DNA of 64,000 nt, from NCBI GenBank assembly GCA_947588675.1, contig CANPYY010000008.1:1-64000 (forward strand), written 5' to 3'. How positions within the stretch are numbered: the first letter of the stretch is position 1; each line of letters opens with the position of its first letter. The notes below the pieces were generated by a model. The model saw only the letters and a list, made by a program, of their open reading frames with translations. It was not told the DNA's origin and made no database searches. Position numbers and translations under genes: made by a program. The DNA is from an uncultured Lachnospiraceae bacterium (GTDB lineage Bacteria; Bacillota; Clostridia; Lachnospirales; Lachnospiraceae). This document shows positions 8,661 to 17,736 of this stretch, in pieces.

Positions 8661-8753
8661 TGATATAAACTAATATATAATTGATTTTTCTTACAATCAT
8701 TTTATCTTATATAAAAATTCCGCCGCGATATTATAAGCAAAGGAAGTGTTCAT

Positions 8754-9530
8754 ATGTTTCGTACAAAACATGTTATGTCCCACAGTCTGCCCACATATTT
8801 TTCTGAATCCGATATGCCAAACGGCATAGATTATGATTTGCTTCTTATTCCACAAAGTCCGATATATGTCAGGGTAGATTCTGAAATTAATGAATATCCG
8901 CCTTTTACTGCATTTTATTTTCCGAAAAACACTCCTTATTATTATGCCCCGGCGACCAAGGAAGGCGAATTATACGAAGACTGTTTTATACAATTTATAA
9001 GCGACGCCAACTTTATGCAGAACTGGTTCATTCCTGCAGGAAAACCCGTGTATCTGCAGGACGCCGCTAATATAATAACACTTACGGAACTTTTAGCGTT
9101 TGAAAATTTTTTCAGAAATGAAAACAGCGACCTCATTATTGACTTTCTTATGAAAACCATTATTTTAAAAATATATGATTCCGTACCGAAAACCGATATT
9201 ATACCATATAGAAACGAACTTTACGAATTAAGACAGGCTATTTCACAGGCGCCGGAAAAACAATGGAAACTCTCCGACATGGCGGAAAGCCTGCATATGA
9301 GCCCCGGTTATCTTCATCTTTTATATAAAAAATTATTTTCTACCACATGCAAACAGGATGTTATCGCAGGCAGAATAGAAAAGGCAAAACATCTCCTTGC
9401 GCAGAGCAACCAGAATATAAAACAGATTTCCTACGCCTGCGGCTATAACAATACAGAGCATTTTTGCAGGCAATTTTACAGGTTTACCGGAATCACCCCG
9501 TCAGAATACAGGCGCAGGCATATCACATAA
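8754..9530 (+). CDS. AraC-family transcriptional regulator
   Basis: 258 residues. The N-terminal half (about 1-140) looks like the cupin-type sensor of AraC regulators, with ATKEGELYEDCFIQF. The C-terminal half (about 160-258) holds two helix-turn-helix units: KLSDMAESLHMSPGYLHLLYKK, then the signature IKQISYACGYNNTEHFCRQF followed by TGITPSEYRR. ATG at 8754 follows AAAGGAAG. It is divergent from the GH43 glycosidase with 153 bases between the starts, the usual layout for a regulator that activates an adjacent glycan-use gene. The inducer is unknown. Confidence 0.88.
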   Translation: MFRTKHVMSHSLPTYFSESDMPNGIDYDLLLIPQSPIYVRVDSEINEYPPFTAFYFPKNTPYYYAPATKEGELYEDCFIQFISDANFMQNWFIPAGKPVYLQDAANIITLTELLAFENFFRNENSDLIIDFLMKTIILKIYDSVPKTDIIPYRNELYELRQAISQAPEKQWKLSDMAESLHMSPGYLHLLYKKLFSTTCKQDVIAGRIEKAKHLLAQSNQNIKQISYACGYNNTEHFCRQFYRFTGITPSEYRRRHIT

Positions 9531-9532
9531 TA

Positions 9533-11230
9533 TTATTCACCTATATTTACAAACGTCTGATATATATTTATAAAACCATATCCCCAGCTTCTGTCAGGTA
9601 CAGATATTCCCTGATTGTCGGCGCCCCTTATAAGCAGGTTTTTGGCGCTCAGACTGTTTGTCGTCTGATTTGTAAGGCTCCATTCGGCAATAAGCGCGAC
9701 AACTCCTCCGCCTATTGCACATGCCATACTCGTACCTGTCACCCCGCCATATCCGTTTATGCTTCCTGCGGGCAGCGCCGTATATACATCTACCGCCGGA
9801 GCCGTCACATCCGGTTTAATCCTTCCGTTTCTTGTATATCCCCTGCTAGAATTTATATACAGAGAATCTCCCGCCACATTACTTCCGGCAAACGTAATCA
9901 CTGCCGCCGCATTACCCGGCTCGCATATCGTCATATTCGGGTCAGGCTCTACAAACACCGCGCCCGCCGAATTAAACTGCTCTATCGGCAGCCATATATC
10001 AAAATTGCTTGGTATCTCATTGGTCTGTATTACCCTTACAACCCACAGGCCCTGCGCAGGATTGACAAACCTGAAAAACAGCAGTTCATCACCCGAGCCC
10101 CTTTCCACCAGTTCAGATGTAATGTGGACAATTGAATTATTAAGAAGAAACTCCAGCGACCGCCTTTCATTAAACCTGGCTTCTATTACTCCTGAAAAAA
10201 TACCGATAGGCGGTTTAATCTGTACGGCAAAAGTTGCGGGCGTTTTTCCCCACAATTCCATTACGAACCCCTTCGACTGCCTTCCGACGTATATCTCAAC
10301 TTCCTGTGATTCATCACGTGAAAGTACATTTCCGCCAAAATGATGCGCGCGTCCTCCCTCATTACCGGCGGCAGTACACATATATATCCCCGGCGTCACC
10401 GCTAAGGAATTCATGTATTCTCCCAGGAATCCGCTTCCGTTGTGGTCGCCCTGGTTAGTTCCCAGGCCAAAGCACAGAACAACAGGCTTATTCTGCCGCC
10501 TTGCTACCTGCATTATATATTTTATCCCCAGAAGTATATCATTTTCCTGAAAAGCCTCGGCATCCCGTTCAATCCTGTAAAAGTTACGAAATATATTTTT
10601 AGCCTGTTTCAGCTTTACCACAACCAGCTCCGCAAGCGGCGCAACTCCCGAAAAATCCTGTTCTTCTATAATTCTTCCCGCTGCCGCCGCAGCTATGGCA
10701 GTACCATGCCCACTCTCGTCAATAAGCGAATCAATCTCTGTATTTTCCTCATTTAATGCCTCGTTTATCATTTCACGGCTGTACTCCGAGCCATAAAAAA
10801 ATCCTTCCGGCGCATTTCCCTGCCTGTCCTGCTGATTCCATGCGGATACTATCTTGCTTGTATTATTTTCCCATATAAATGCTTCATGTCTGAAATCTAT
10901 CCCGGCATCAATTATTCCTATAAGCACTCCCTGCCCGTAAAGATTAATAAAAGGCTGCCGCCTTAGCATAAGCACTCCGGTTTCCTCAAGAGCATCCGTA
11001 TTAAGGAACCCGTAACACTTAGGCAAAAAACGGTAGCCTATGTTATTAATAGAAAATTCACTTTGCAATATAGACGAATATACAACAGCCTGTCTGTTAT
11101 CTATCTGCTGCACGCACGATGCAGTAGCATATGGCAATTCATACAGCAATCCTTTGTCGTTATCCACAATAAGGTCTATATATTCCTCTGAATAAACAAT
11201 CTCCTCACATTCCTCCGCAAAAGACGCCAT
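9533..11230 (-). CDS. Subtilisin-like S8 peptidase (Csp-like)
   Basis: 565 residues without an obvious signal peptide. The catalytic triad is complete: Asp in GIIDAGIDF (about residue 109), His in DESGHGTAIAA (about 171) and Ser in GTSMACAIGGG (about 506). The oxyanion Asn lies in CTAAGNEGG. An insert of roughly 150 residues between the His and Ser blocks forms a beta-rich jelly-roll-like region, as in the Csp proteases of Clostridia. The N-terminal 95 residues may be a prodomain. ATG at 11230 has a weak ribosome site (AGG). It follows the ClpX-like gene by 30 bases on the same strand. In C. difficile and C. perfringens Csp proteins act in spore germination; a role here in spores or general proteolysis is open. 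Confidence 0.82.
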   Translation of the reverse strand: MASFAEECEEIVYSEEYIDLIVDNDKGLLYELPYATASCVQQIDNRQAVVYSSILQSEFSINNIGYRFLPKCYGFLNTDALEETGVLMLRRQPFINLYGQGVLIGIIDAGIDFRHEAFIWENNTSKIVSAWNQQDRQGNAPEGFFYGSEYSREMINEALNEENTEIDSLIDESGHGTAIAAAAAGRIIEEQDFSGVAPLAELVVVKLKQAKNIFRNFYRIERDAEAFQENDILLGIKYIMQVARRQNKPVVLCFGLGTNQGDHNGSGFLGEYMNSLAVTPGIYMCTAAGNEGGRAHHFGGNVLSRDESQEVEIYVGRQSKGFVMELWGKTPATFAVQIKPPIGIFSGVIEARFNERRSLEFLLNNSIVHITSELVERGSGDELLFFRFVNPAQGLWVVRVIQTNEIPSNFDIWLPIEQFNSAGAVFVEPDPNMTICEPGNAAAVITFAGSNVAGDSLYINSSRGYTRNGRIKPDVTAPAVDVYTALPAGSINGYGGVTGTSMACAIGGGVVALIAEWSLTNQTTNSLSAKNLLIRGADNQGISVPDRSWGYGFINIYQTFVNIGE

Positions 11231-11260
11231 AACATTACCTGCAAAATATTCATTAATTTA

Positions 11261-12661
11261 TTATACGTTATCTGCATGTAATGGTGCCTGGCCGATTCTT
11301 TTGCTGCCTCTCATTTCTATTATCGGAGAGCCTGTATTTTCAATATAATCACGTGTAATAATGACCCTTCCTATCATATCATCCTTGGGTATCTCATACA
11401 TTATATCAAGCATAAGTTCCTCAATAATAGCCCTAAGCGCCCTTGCTCCTATTTTCTTCTTAACAGCCTTTTTGGCAACAGCCCTAAGCGCATCCTCCTC
11501 AAAGACAAGGTCCACTTCATCCATACGGAGAAGTTTCTGATACTGTTTAAGTATCGCATTCTTAGGCTGCACAAGAACCTTAACCATCATATCTTCGTCC
11601 AGCGGATGCAGCACGCTTATTATTGGAATCCTTCCTAAAAATTCCGGTATCATGCCAAATTCGCGTAAATCTTCAACCGTCACATTTTCAAGTACGCTTT
11701 CATCATCCTTGTGCATATTTTTTATGTCGGCCTGAAATCCCATCGAACTGCTTTTATTAAGCCTGTTTATAATTATCCTGTCCAAATCCGGAAAAGCCCC
11801 TCCGCATATAAACAGTATATTAGATGTATTAACCGTATAAAGCGGCACCATTGCATTCTTACTTGTGGCTCCCACGGGTACTTCCACATCGCTTCCCTCA
11901 AGCAGTTTCAAAAGTCCCTGCTGGACCGATTCTCCGCTTACATCCCTTGAATTGGTATTATGCTTCTTTGCGATTTTATCTATTTCATCAATAAATACTA
12001 TTCCATGCTCCGCCTTATCAACATCATTGCCTGCTGCGGCAAGAAGCTTTGATATAACGCTTTCAACGTCATCTCCGATATAACCTGCTTCGGTGAGCGC
12101 CGTAGCGTCCGTTATAGCAAGCGGAACCTGTAACATCTTTGCTAAAGTTTTTACTATATAAGTTTTTCCGCTTCCCGTCGGTCCAAGCATAAGAAGATTT
12201 GACTTTTCAATATTCACACCGTCGTCATAGTCCTTATTACTTTCAGAAAATACACGCTTATAATGGTTATATACTGCAACCGACAGTATTTTTTTCGCCT
12301 TTTCCTGACCGACTACATGCTCATCCAGCCTGCTTTTTATTATATGCGGCGGCGGAAGCTTATCCAGCGTAAGCGGAACTGCCTCCTCCTCTTTATCTTC
12401 CTTTGCGTCTTCCTGTACCCTGCTTTTTTTGACAGTCTGCCTTTTCATCATTTCTTCCCTGATATTTTCCATATTTGGGATATCCATCATAAACGGCATA
12501 CCGTTATTGTTAATCTGATTAAACGTCGTCTGCATACAGTCAACGCATACATTGATATTATTTGGCATTTTAATAATACGTCCCGCCTTACTCTCAGGTC
12601 GGTGGCATATATAACATACATCTTCAGGCTTATTCCTGTCGTCTTTATTATCTGTTCCCAT
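11261..12661 (-). CDS. clpX: ClpX-like AAA+ unfoldase, divergent paralogue
   Basis: 466 residues, longer than the usual 410-430. The N-terminal zinc domain has C16, C19, C39 and C42. An acidic linker (about 70-105) leads to the AAA+ domain with Walker A GPTGSGKT (about 155-162), pore-1 loop GYIG instead of GYVG, Walker B IVFIDEIDK, arginine finger region EFLGRIPI and sensor-2 GARALR. The ClpP-contact loop is MGF rather than IGF. The pore-2 segment that reads GRKHP in standard ClpX is replaced by ATSKNAMVP, so substrate choice may differ. The gene stands alone, without clpP, tig or lon. ATG at 12661 lies seven bases after GAGGTG. It has a near-consensus promoter. Confidence 0.83.
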   Translation of the reverse strand: MGTDNKDDRNKPEDVCYICHRPESKAGRIIKMPNNINVCVDCMQTTFNQINNNGMPFMMDIPNMENIREEMMKRQTVKKSRVQEDAKEDKEEEAVPLTLDKLPPPHIIKSRLDEHVVGQEKAKKILSVAVYNHYKRVFSESNKDYDDGVNIEKSNLLMLGPTGSGKTYIVKTLAKMLQVPLAITDATALTEAGYIGDDVESVISKLLAAAGNDVDKAEHGIVFIDEIDKIAKKHNTNSRDVSGESVQQGLLKLLEGSDVEVPVGATSKNAMVPLYTVNTSNILFICGGAFPDLDRIIINRLNKSSSMGFQADIKNMHKDDESVLENVTVEDLREFGMIPEFLGRIPIISVLHPLDEDMMVKVLVQPKNAILKQYQKLLRMDEVDLVFEEDALRAVAKKAVKKKIGARALRAIIEELMLDIMYEIPKDDMIGRVIITRDYIENTGSPIIEMRGSKRIGQAPLHADNV

Positions 12662-12690
12662 TATCAATCACCTCAGTTATTTAAGTATAT

Positions 12691-12719
12691 ATTATACATA
12701 ACCTTCCCGCTATTATCAA
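12691..12719 (-). promoter_or_regulatory. Promoter of the ClpX-like gene
   Basis: On the minus strand TTGATA (12714-12719), 17 bases, TATAAT (12691-12696). The start point falls about 23 bases before the ATG at 12661. It sits just after the HtrA-gene terminator. Confidence 0.75.
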
Positions 12720-12720
12720 G

Positions 12721-12752
12721 AAAAACAGATTCCATTAAAGGAACCTGCTTTT
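12721..12752 (-). terminator. Terminator after the HtrA gene
   Basis: On the minus strand an eight-base-pair stem (one G-U pair; 12740-12747 with 12726-12733) and a six-base loop are followed by five T residues (12721-12725). Confidence 0.65.
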
Positions 12753-12783
12753 CAAGACATATAATTAAATGAAATACAGCCTG

Positions 12784-14400
12784 TTACCACGGAAGTATAC
12801 TGTCAAAGAAATCGTCATAATCCGAAGCGTCGTCATCATCGTAATAATAATCATCATAGTAGTCATCATTATACTGATTTACATTATTCTGACTGTTTCC
12901 CTGATTTGTACTCTTATTTACACCCGCTTCTTCAGCGGTAACAAGAGTTACTTTAACTTCCATCTCCTTATATCCGTTTTGCTGCTCATCTTTTCTGTAT
13001 ACCTTAACCGTTATTTCAGTTCCAGCGCGGTAGCTTGTCACCTTATCCACTGCCGAAGAACTTGAATTAACCGAAACGTCATTAACGCTTACAATAATAT
13101 CTCCTTCTTTTATTCCTGCCTTATCTGCAGGTCCGTCTTTCGTTACCGAAGCAACATATACTCCGTCCGGAACTCCATACAGCTCAACTGCTTCGCTTGA
13201 AATATTTTTAAGGCTTACACCCATATATCCTTTTTCGTCGTCCGTAAGCGTTTCCCTGTTCATTAAGTCATTTATTATAGGGATTGCAGAAGATATCGGG
13301 ATTGCAAAACACATTCCTTCAACCTGTGTATCGCTTATCTTTGCACTGCTGATACCCACTACTTCGCCTTTGGCATTAAGGAGCGGACCGCCGCTGTTAC
13401 CGCCGTTAATGGCTGCATCTGTCTGTAAAAAGTTCATCGTCTTTGTTCCGCCGGTACTCTCATCCTGCATATCAAGCTTTCTGTCTTTTGCGCTTATATA
13501 TCCTACTGTTACAGACTGTCCCATTCCCTGTGCATTACCGATTGCTATTGCCATCTGTCCTACTTTTACATCATTGGAATCACCAAGTATTGCAACTTTT
13601 ATTGCCGCCATTGTATCATCGTCTATATCTTTAAGCGATACTGCAATAACTGCAAGGTCTGCCTGCGCATCAGTTCCTTTAACAACAGCCTCAGCCGTTT
13701 TTTCATCTGCAAAGGTAACCTGTATTGCCGTAGCGTTTTCTACAACATGGTTATTCGTTGCAAGCAGCAGTTCACTGTCATTCTGTCCGACGATAAAACC
13801 GGTTCCCCCTGCAGCCATTTCCTGCTGGTAACGCTGTCCAAATACCGAATAGCCTTCAACAGACGTTGTGGTTACTATAGATACTACGCTTGGCATTGTT
13901 TCCTCAACTATATCCGATACATCCAGAAAGCTGCCTTTAATATTGTCCGATTCAACAACCGAAACAGGTTTTGTTGTAGCAACGGCATCGTTGCCGTTAT
14001 CACCGGCGTTTTCCTCAGTTTTTTTCTTACCGTCTTCTGTAACGGCAACATTACGGTTATTTACAGCGCCCACATAATCTACAACATTTTTGCACACGGT
14101 AAACACAGCCGCAATGAAAACAATACCTGCAAATATACTGCCGAATATTATTAAAAACTTCTGGCCTTTTTTATTTTTCTTCTTATTATTATAACCCATA
14201 TTATCATACATTGAATTATTTGGCATTGAATTATTCGGCGTTGAATTATTCTGTCCCATGCCGTCATTATCCATACTGCTCTGATTCATATTATTCATTT
14301 CCGTATTATCAGTGTCAGTATTGTTTTGCTCAGTATTGTGCTTATCGTCATTATTCGGATTATTATCCCAGTAATTGTCCCCGTTATTATAACCGTCCAT
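12784..14400 (-). CDS. HtrA/DegP-like membrane serine protease with PDZ domain
   Basis: 538 residues. An Asn/Asp/Met-rich, apparently disordered cytoplasmic tail (1-75) and a KKKNKK patch precede one membrane segment (about 82-103). The S1C protease domain (about 165-370) keeps the triad: His in ATNNHVVEN (about 218), Asp in DAQADLAVI (about 248) and Ser in GGNSGGPLL (about 334). A PDZ domain follows (about 385-475). The C terminus is an unusual Asp/Tyr-rich run ending in Pro-Trp. It should degrade or refold damaged proteins outside the membrane. ATG at 14400 is chosen because AAGGAG is eight bases away; a GTG two codons earlier is too close. It is divergent from the polyprenyl glycosylphosphotransferase gene. 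Confidence 0.88.
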   Translation of the reverse strand: MDGYNNGDNYWDNNPNNDDKHNTEQNNTDTDNTEMNNMNQSSMDNDGMGQNNSTPNNSMPNNSMYDNMGYNNKKKNKKGQKFLIIFGSIFAGIVFIAAVFTVCKNVVDYVGAVNNRNVAVTEDGKKKTEENAGDNGNDAVATTKPVSVVESDNIKGSFLDVSDIVEETMPSVVSIVTTTSVEGYSVFGQRYQQEMAAGGTGFIVGQNDSELLLATNNHVVENATAIQVTFADEKTAEAVVKGTDAQADLAVIAVSLKDIDDDTMAAIKVAILGDSNDVKVGQMAIAIGNAQGMGQSVTVGYISAKDRKLDMQDESTGGTKTMNFLQTDAAINGGNSGGPLLNAKGEVVGISSAKISDTQVEGMCFAIPISSAIPIINDLMNRETLTDDEKGYMGVSLKNISSEAVELYGVPDGVYVASVTKDGPADKAGIKEGDIIVSVNDVSVNSSSSAVDKVTSYRAGTEITVKVYRKDEQQNGYKEMEVKVTLVTAEEAGVNKSTNQGNSQNNVNQYNDDYYDDYYYDDDDASDYDDFFDSILPW

Positions 14401-14479
14401 AACCACATCTCCTTTTCGTTATCATGTCGCTAATTATATTTTCTATTTGTGTTCACTTTGTGAATAGTAAAAGTTTATA

Positions 14480-14508
14480 TTGTGAATTTAACGATTTTGG
14501 GTTATTAT
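14480..14508 (+). promoter_or_regulatory. Promoter of the glycosylphosphotransferase gene
   Basis: TTGTGA (14480-14485), 17 bases, TATTAT (14503-14508). The divergent HtrA gene has a TATAAT at 14433-14438 on the other strand. Between them lies a small inverted repeat TTCAC-TTT-GTGAA (14452-14464), a possible operator. Confidence 0.55.
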
Positions 14509-14554
14509 TTAACTCATAAGGATTTTACCTGTCACTATGAAAGGATGAGAAGGT

Positions 14555-15985
14555 TTGATTAAAGAAAACCAGAAATTGTTAAATATTCTTCATTTTTTAA
14601 TAGATATAATGATAATTGTTTTTTCATTTTACTTTGCCTTCTTTCTCAGGTTTAATGAAAAATACAGTTTTTTGATACGGCTTGGGATTATCACAAGACC
14701 TTACGGCGGATATCTGGCCTTATCCAGGTATGTGCCTATGCTGGGATATATGATTCCCTTTTATATCATTGCTTACTATTTATTTAATCTGTACAATCCA
14801 AAAAGAACTCTCGGGCGCAAGATGGAACTATGGGCGCTTATTAAGGCAAACGCTATAGGTGTTTTATATTGTACTGCTATATTATATTTCTTTAAGGAAA
14901 TAAATTATGCACGTTTATTTTTGGCAATTTTCTTCATATTAAATACAATGCTTGACTTTCTGTTCAGACATCTGGTATCCAGATGCCTGAAAAAACTCAG
15001 ACGCCGCGGCCATAACTTAAAACATGTTCTGCTTGTAGGATACGGACGTACTGCCGAAGCATATGTAGACAGAATATTTGCGCATCCGGATTGGGGATTT
15101 TTTATACATGGCATACTTGACGATAATACACCTGTTGGTAAAACCTACAAAAAAACCCAGGTAATCGGACCCGTTTCCAATCTTACAAAACTATTGGAAA
15201 CCAATGAATATGATGAAATAATCATTACGCTCAATATAGATGAATATGAAAAACTTGAGGGGATTGTCGCTACTACCGAAAAATTTGGCGTACACGCTAA
15301 ATTTGTACCGGATTATAACAACATTATCCCCACGCGCCCTTATACTGAAGATTTGGACGGACTGCCTGTAGTACACGTGCGTAAAGTGCCTTTAAGCAGT
15401 CCTGTAAACAGAGCTATAAAACGTGTATTTGATATATTCGGTTCACTTATCTGTATAATAATATTTTTTATACCAATGCTTATAGTAGCCGCTCTTGTTA
15501 AATTCACTTCACCGGGTCCCCTGATATTTAAACAAAAAAGAGTCGGGCTCCACAACCATGAATTTAATATGTACAAGTTCAGGTCTATGAAAGTGCAAAA
15601 TGCTGCCGAAGAAAAAAAGGCGTGGACAACAATCAACGACCCCCGTATTACCCCTGTAGGCAAGTTCATAAGGAGTACAAGCCTTGATGAACTTCCACAG
15701 TTTTTTAATGTACTGAAAGGCGATATGAGCCTTGTGGGTCCCCGTCCCGAAAGGCCTTATTATGTGGACAAGTTTAAAGAGGAAATCCCGCGTTATATGG
15801 TAAAACACCAGGTACGCCCCGGAATTACCGGCTGGGCGCAGGTCAAGGGATACCGCGGCGACACCTCAATCAAAAAACGTATTGACTGCGATATATACTA
15901 TATTGAAAACTGGACTCTGGGATTTGATATTAAAATACTTTTTATGACACTGTTTAAAGGTTTTGTCAACAAAAACGCATATTAA
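14555..15985 (+). CDS. Polyprenyl-phosphate sugar phosphotransferase (WbaP/EpsE-like)
   Basis: A 476-residue integral membrane enzyme that starts surface polysaccharide synthesis by moving a sugar-1-phosphate from a nucleotide sugar onto undecaprenyl phosphate. Four or five N-terminal membrane helices (about 10-130) precede a Rossmann-like CoA-binding domain (about 150-260, [18 protein letters not shown]). A further membrane helix near 300-325 opens the bacterial sugar transferase domain (about 290-476), with [25 protein letters not shown] and RPGITGWAQ. The start is TTG at 14555; the only nearby ATG is out of frame. It is followed 15 bases later by an LCP-family gene, so the pair probably builds and attaches an envelope polymer. 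No other glycan-cluster genes are adjacent. Confidence 0.88.
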   Translation: MIKENQKLLNILHFLIDIMIIVFSFYFAFFLRFNEKYSFLIRLGIITRPYGGYLALSRYVPMLGYMIPFYIIAYYLFNLYNPKRTLGRKMELWALIKANAIGVLYCTAILYFFKEINYARLFLAIFFILNTMLDFLFRHLVSRCLKKLRRRGHNLKHVLLVGYGRTAEAYVDRIFAHPDWGFFIHGILDDNTPVGKTYKKTQVIGPVSNLTKLLETNEYDEIIITLNIDEYEKLEGIVATTEKFGVHAKFVPDYNNIIPTRPYTEDLDGLPVVHVRKVPLSSPVNRAIKRVFDIFGSLICIIIFFIPMLIVAALVKFTSPGPLIFKQKRVGLHNHEFNMYKFRSMKVQNAAEEKKAWTTINDPRITPVGKFIRSTSLDELPQFFNVLKGDMSLVGPRPERPYYVDKFKEEIPRYMVKHQVRPGITGWAQVKGYRGDTSIKKRIDCDIYYIENWTLGFDIKILFMTLFKGFVNKNAY

Positions 15986-16000
15986 CAGGGAGGTAATAAA

Positions 16001-17011
16001 TTGTCAGCAAAAGGTCGTCATAAAGCAAGCAAGGTATTACTTATTATTGAAATCATTCTTATTCTGATTGCAATTTTTATTGCTATAATCGCAATCGTAT
16101 TTGGCAAACTCAAAAGTACCGAATGGAATGATAAAGATATTTATATGAACGACATAAACGACGGCAATATCAGCGATTATACCAATATTGCCCTTTTTGG
16201 CGTAGATTCAAGGGAAAACGATTTAACCAAAAATACCCGGAGCGATTCCATAATAGTTGCAAGCATTAACAAAAAGACCAAAAAGGTTAAACTGCTTTCA
16301 ATATACAGAGATACCTATGTATATATCCCTGACCACGGATACACCAAAATCAACCATGCCTACGCATACGGCGGACCTAAACTTGCCGTAGAAACCATTA
16401 ACAGGAACTTTGATTTAAATATCAGGGATTTTGTAACCGTAAACTTCAGCGCCGTTACCGACGCCGTTGATGCGCTCGGCGGAATTACCATCGACATTAC
16501 GGAAGAAGAACTTGATTATGTCAACAAATATGCAAAAGATGTTGCAAATATAAACAACAAAGAGTGGACTAAAATCAAAAAACCCGGCAAGCAGACCCTT
16601 ACCGGGGTACAGGCTACCGGTTATTCACGTGTAAGATATACCAAAGGCGGCGATTTCACGAGGGCAAACCGCCAGAGGACAGTTATCGACGCCATGCTTA
16701 AAAGGGCAAAACACTCAAATCCCGTAAAACTTATAAAAGCAGCCGATACAATCCTTCCACAGATATGTACCGGCATGAAAGGCATGGAGTTTACAAAACT
16801 TGCCCTGTTCTTCCCCTTTTATTCAATTGACGAGCAAAGCGGTTTTCCGTTTGATAATTCAGTCATGACAATCAATAAAGCATCCGTAGTAGTAAGCACC
16901 TCTTTATCGTCAAATGTAACCGAACTTCACAATTACCTGTTCGGCACTCAGAACTACGAGCCTTCACAGACCGTACAGGATATAAGCAGACAGATATCGT
17001 CAAAGTATTGA
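16001..17011 (+). CDS. LytR-CpsA-Psr (LCP) family polymer ligase
   Basis: A 336-residue membrane-anchored protein with one N-terminal membrane segment (about 9-33). The LCP domain (about 55-270) contains FGVDSREND, TRSDSIIVASI, LLSIYRDTYVYIP and the HAYAYGGP, DALGGITIDI and GVQATGYSRVRYTKGGDFTRANRQ segments with the conserved Arg and Asp residues that hold the polyprenyl pyrophosphate. LCP enzymes transfer lipid-linked polymers such as teichoic acids or capsules to peptidoglycan. TTG start at 16001, preceded by AGGGAGGT. The 3' end overlaps the convergent thioesterase gene by 12 bases. Its partner is the upstream glycosylphosphotransferase. Confidence 0.9.
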   Translation: MSAKGRHKASKVLLIIEIILILIAIFIAIIAIVFGKLKSTEWNDKDIYMNDINDGNISDYTNIALFGVDSRENDLTKNTRSDSIIVASINKKTKKVKLLSIYRDTYVYIPDHGYTKINHAYAYGGPKLAVETINRNFDLNIRDFVTVNFSAVTDAVDALGGITIDITEEELDYVNKYAKDVANINNKEWTKIKKPGKQTLTGVQATGYSRVRYTKGGDFTRANRQRTVIDAMLKRAKHSNPVKLIKAADTILPQICTGMKGMEFTKLALFFPFYSIDEQSGFPFDNSVMTINKASVVVSTSLSSNVTELHNYLFGTQNYEPSQTVQDISRQISSKY

Positions 17012-17734
17012 TGATACTGTAAATTCGACATTTGCAAACGATTTCCCTGAAGAATCATTAAACATTACCATTACTTTATCATCCTGCTTACATACTGCAG
17101 GAATAAATACATCGCCCAGAAACGCCTGCTTCCTGTATTCAGCGCGTATCCTTTTTATTCTGTTTTCCTTTTCGGGATTAAGCGGTATATAGTCTGAAGC
17201 CATATGAACATACTGGCTGTTATTTACATGGTTGTTCGTATCAAGGTTATGCACCCCGATTGTAATCTTCTCTGCCGTATTTATATCGGCGTCTTTATAT
17301 ATTTTAAGTTTCCTGTCCATATATTCCATATCAAGCCTGTCGCATATACCGTAAGCCGATAACATTTCCTCACTTATAAGCTGCGGTTTCATTTTTTCCA
17401 TATTAATAAGCGACCAGATTGAATTGGCAAGGGCAAGAATATTTTCATCCATATCCCTGAGCAAAAAATTTCTGTAACCAAAATATCCTTTAAAATCGTA
17501 GGCAAATGTAGATACTAAAACCTCGTCGCCAAATCTTGGCATTTCATTAATATCAATCTGCCACGAATTTAATACCCATGCAATATTACGTTCATTAAGA
17601 TATTTAAGTCCGACTCCCACATCTTCTGAATGAAATATTGCGCAGTCCTGAAAGTAGTCCAAAAGAGCAAGAGGCGACAGAAATCCATTTCTGTCAACCT
17701 CACTGTATCTTATTCTTGCATTAAACGTATACAT
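17000..17734 (-). CDS. Acyl-ACP thioesterase (FatA/FatB-like)
   Basis: A 244-residue double hot-dog protein of the bacterial acyl-ACP thioesterase family, releasing free fatty acids from acyl carrier protein. The N-terminal hot-dog contains YSEVDRNGFLSPLALLDYFQD and NIAWVLNSWQIDI. The C-terminal hot-dog holds the catalytic-type block NLDTNNHVNNSQYVHMA with conserved Asp, Asn and His. ATG at 17734 follows GAGGT and comes two bases after the phosphatase stop. It is the last gene of the sulfate-activation/sulfotransferase unit, which is unusual company for this enzyme and may mean a lipid is involved. Chain-length preference cannot be judged. Confidence 0.85.
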   Translation of the reverse strand: MYTFNARIRYSEVDRNGFLSPLALLDYFQDCAIFHSEDVGVGLKYLNERNIAWVLNSWQIDINEMPRFGDEVLVSTFAYDFKGYFGYRNFLLRDMDENILALANSIWSLINMEKMKPQLISEEMLSAYGICDRLDMEYMDRKLKIYKDADINTAEKITIGVHNLDTNNHVNNSQYVHMASDYIPLNPEKENRIKRIRAEYRKQAFLGDVFIPAVCKQDDKVMVMFNDSSGKSFANVEFTVSSIL

Positions 17735-17736
17735 AT

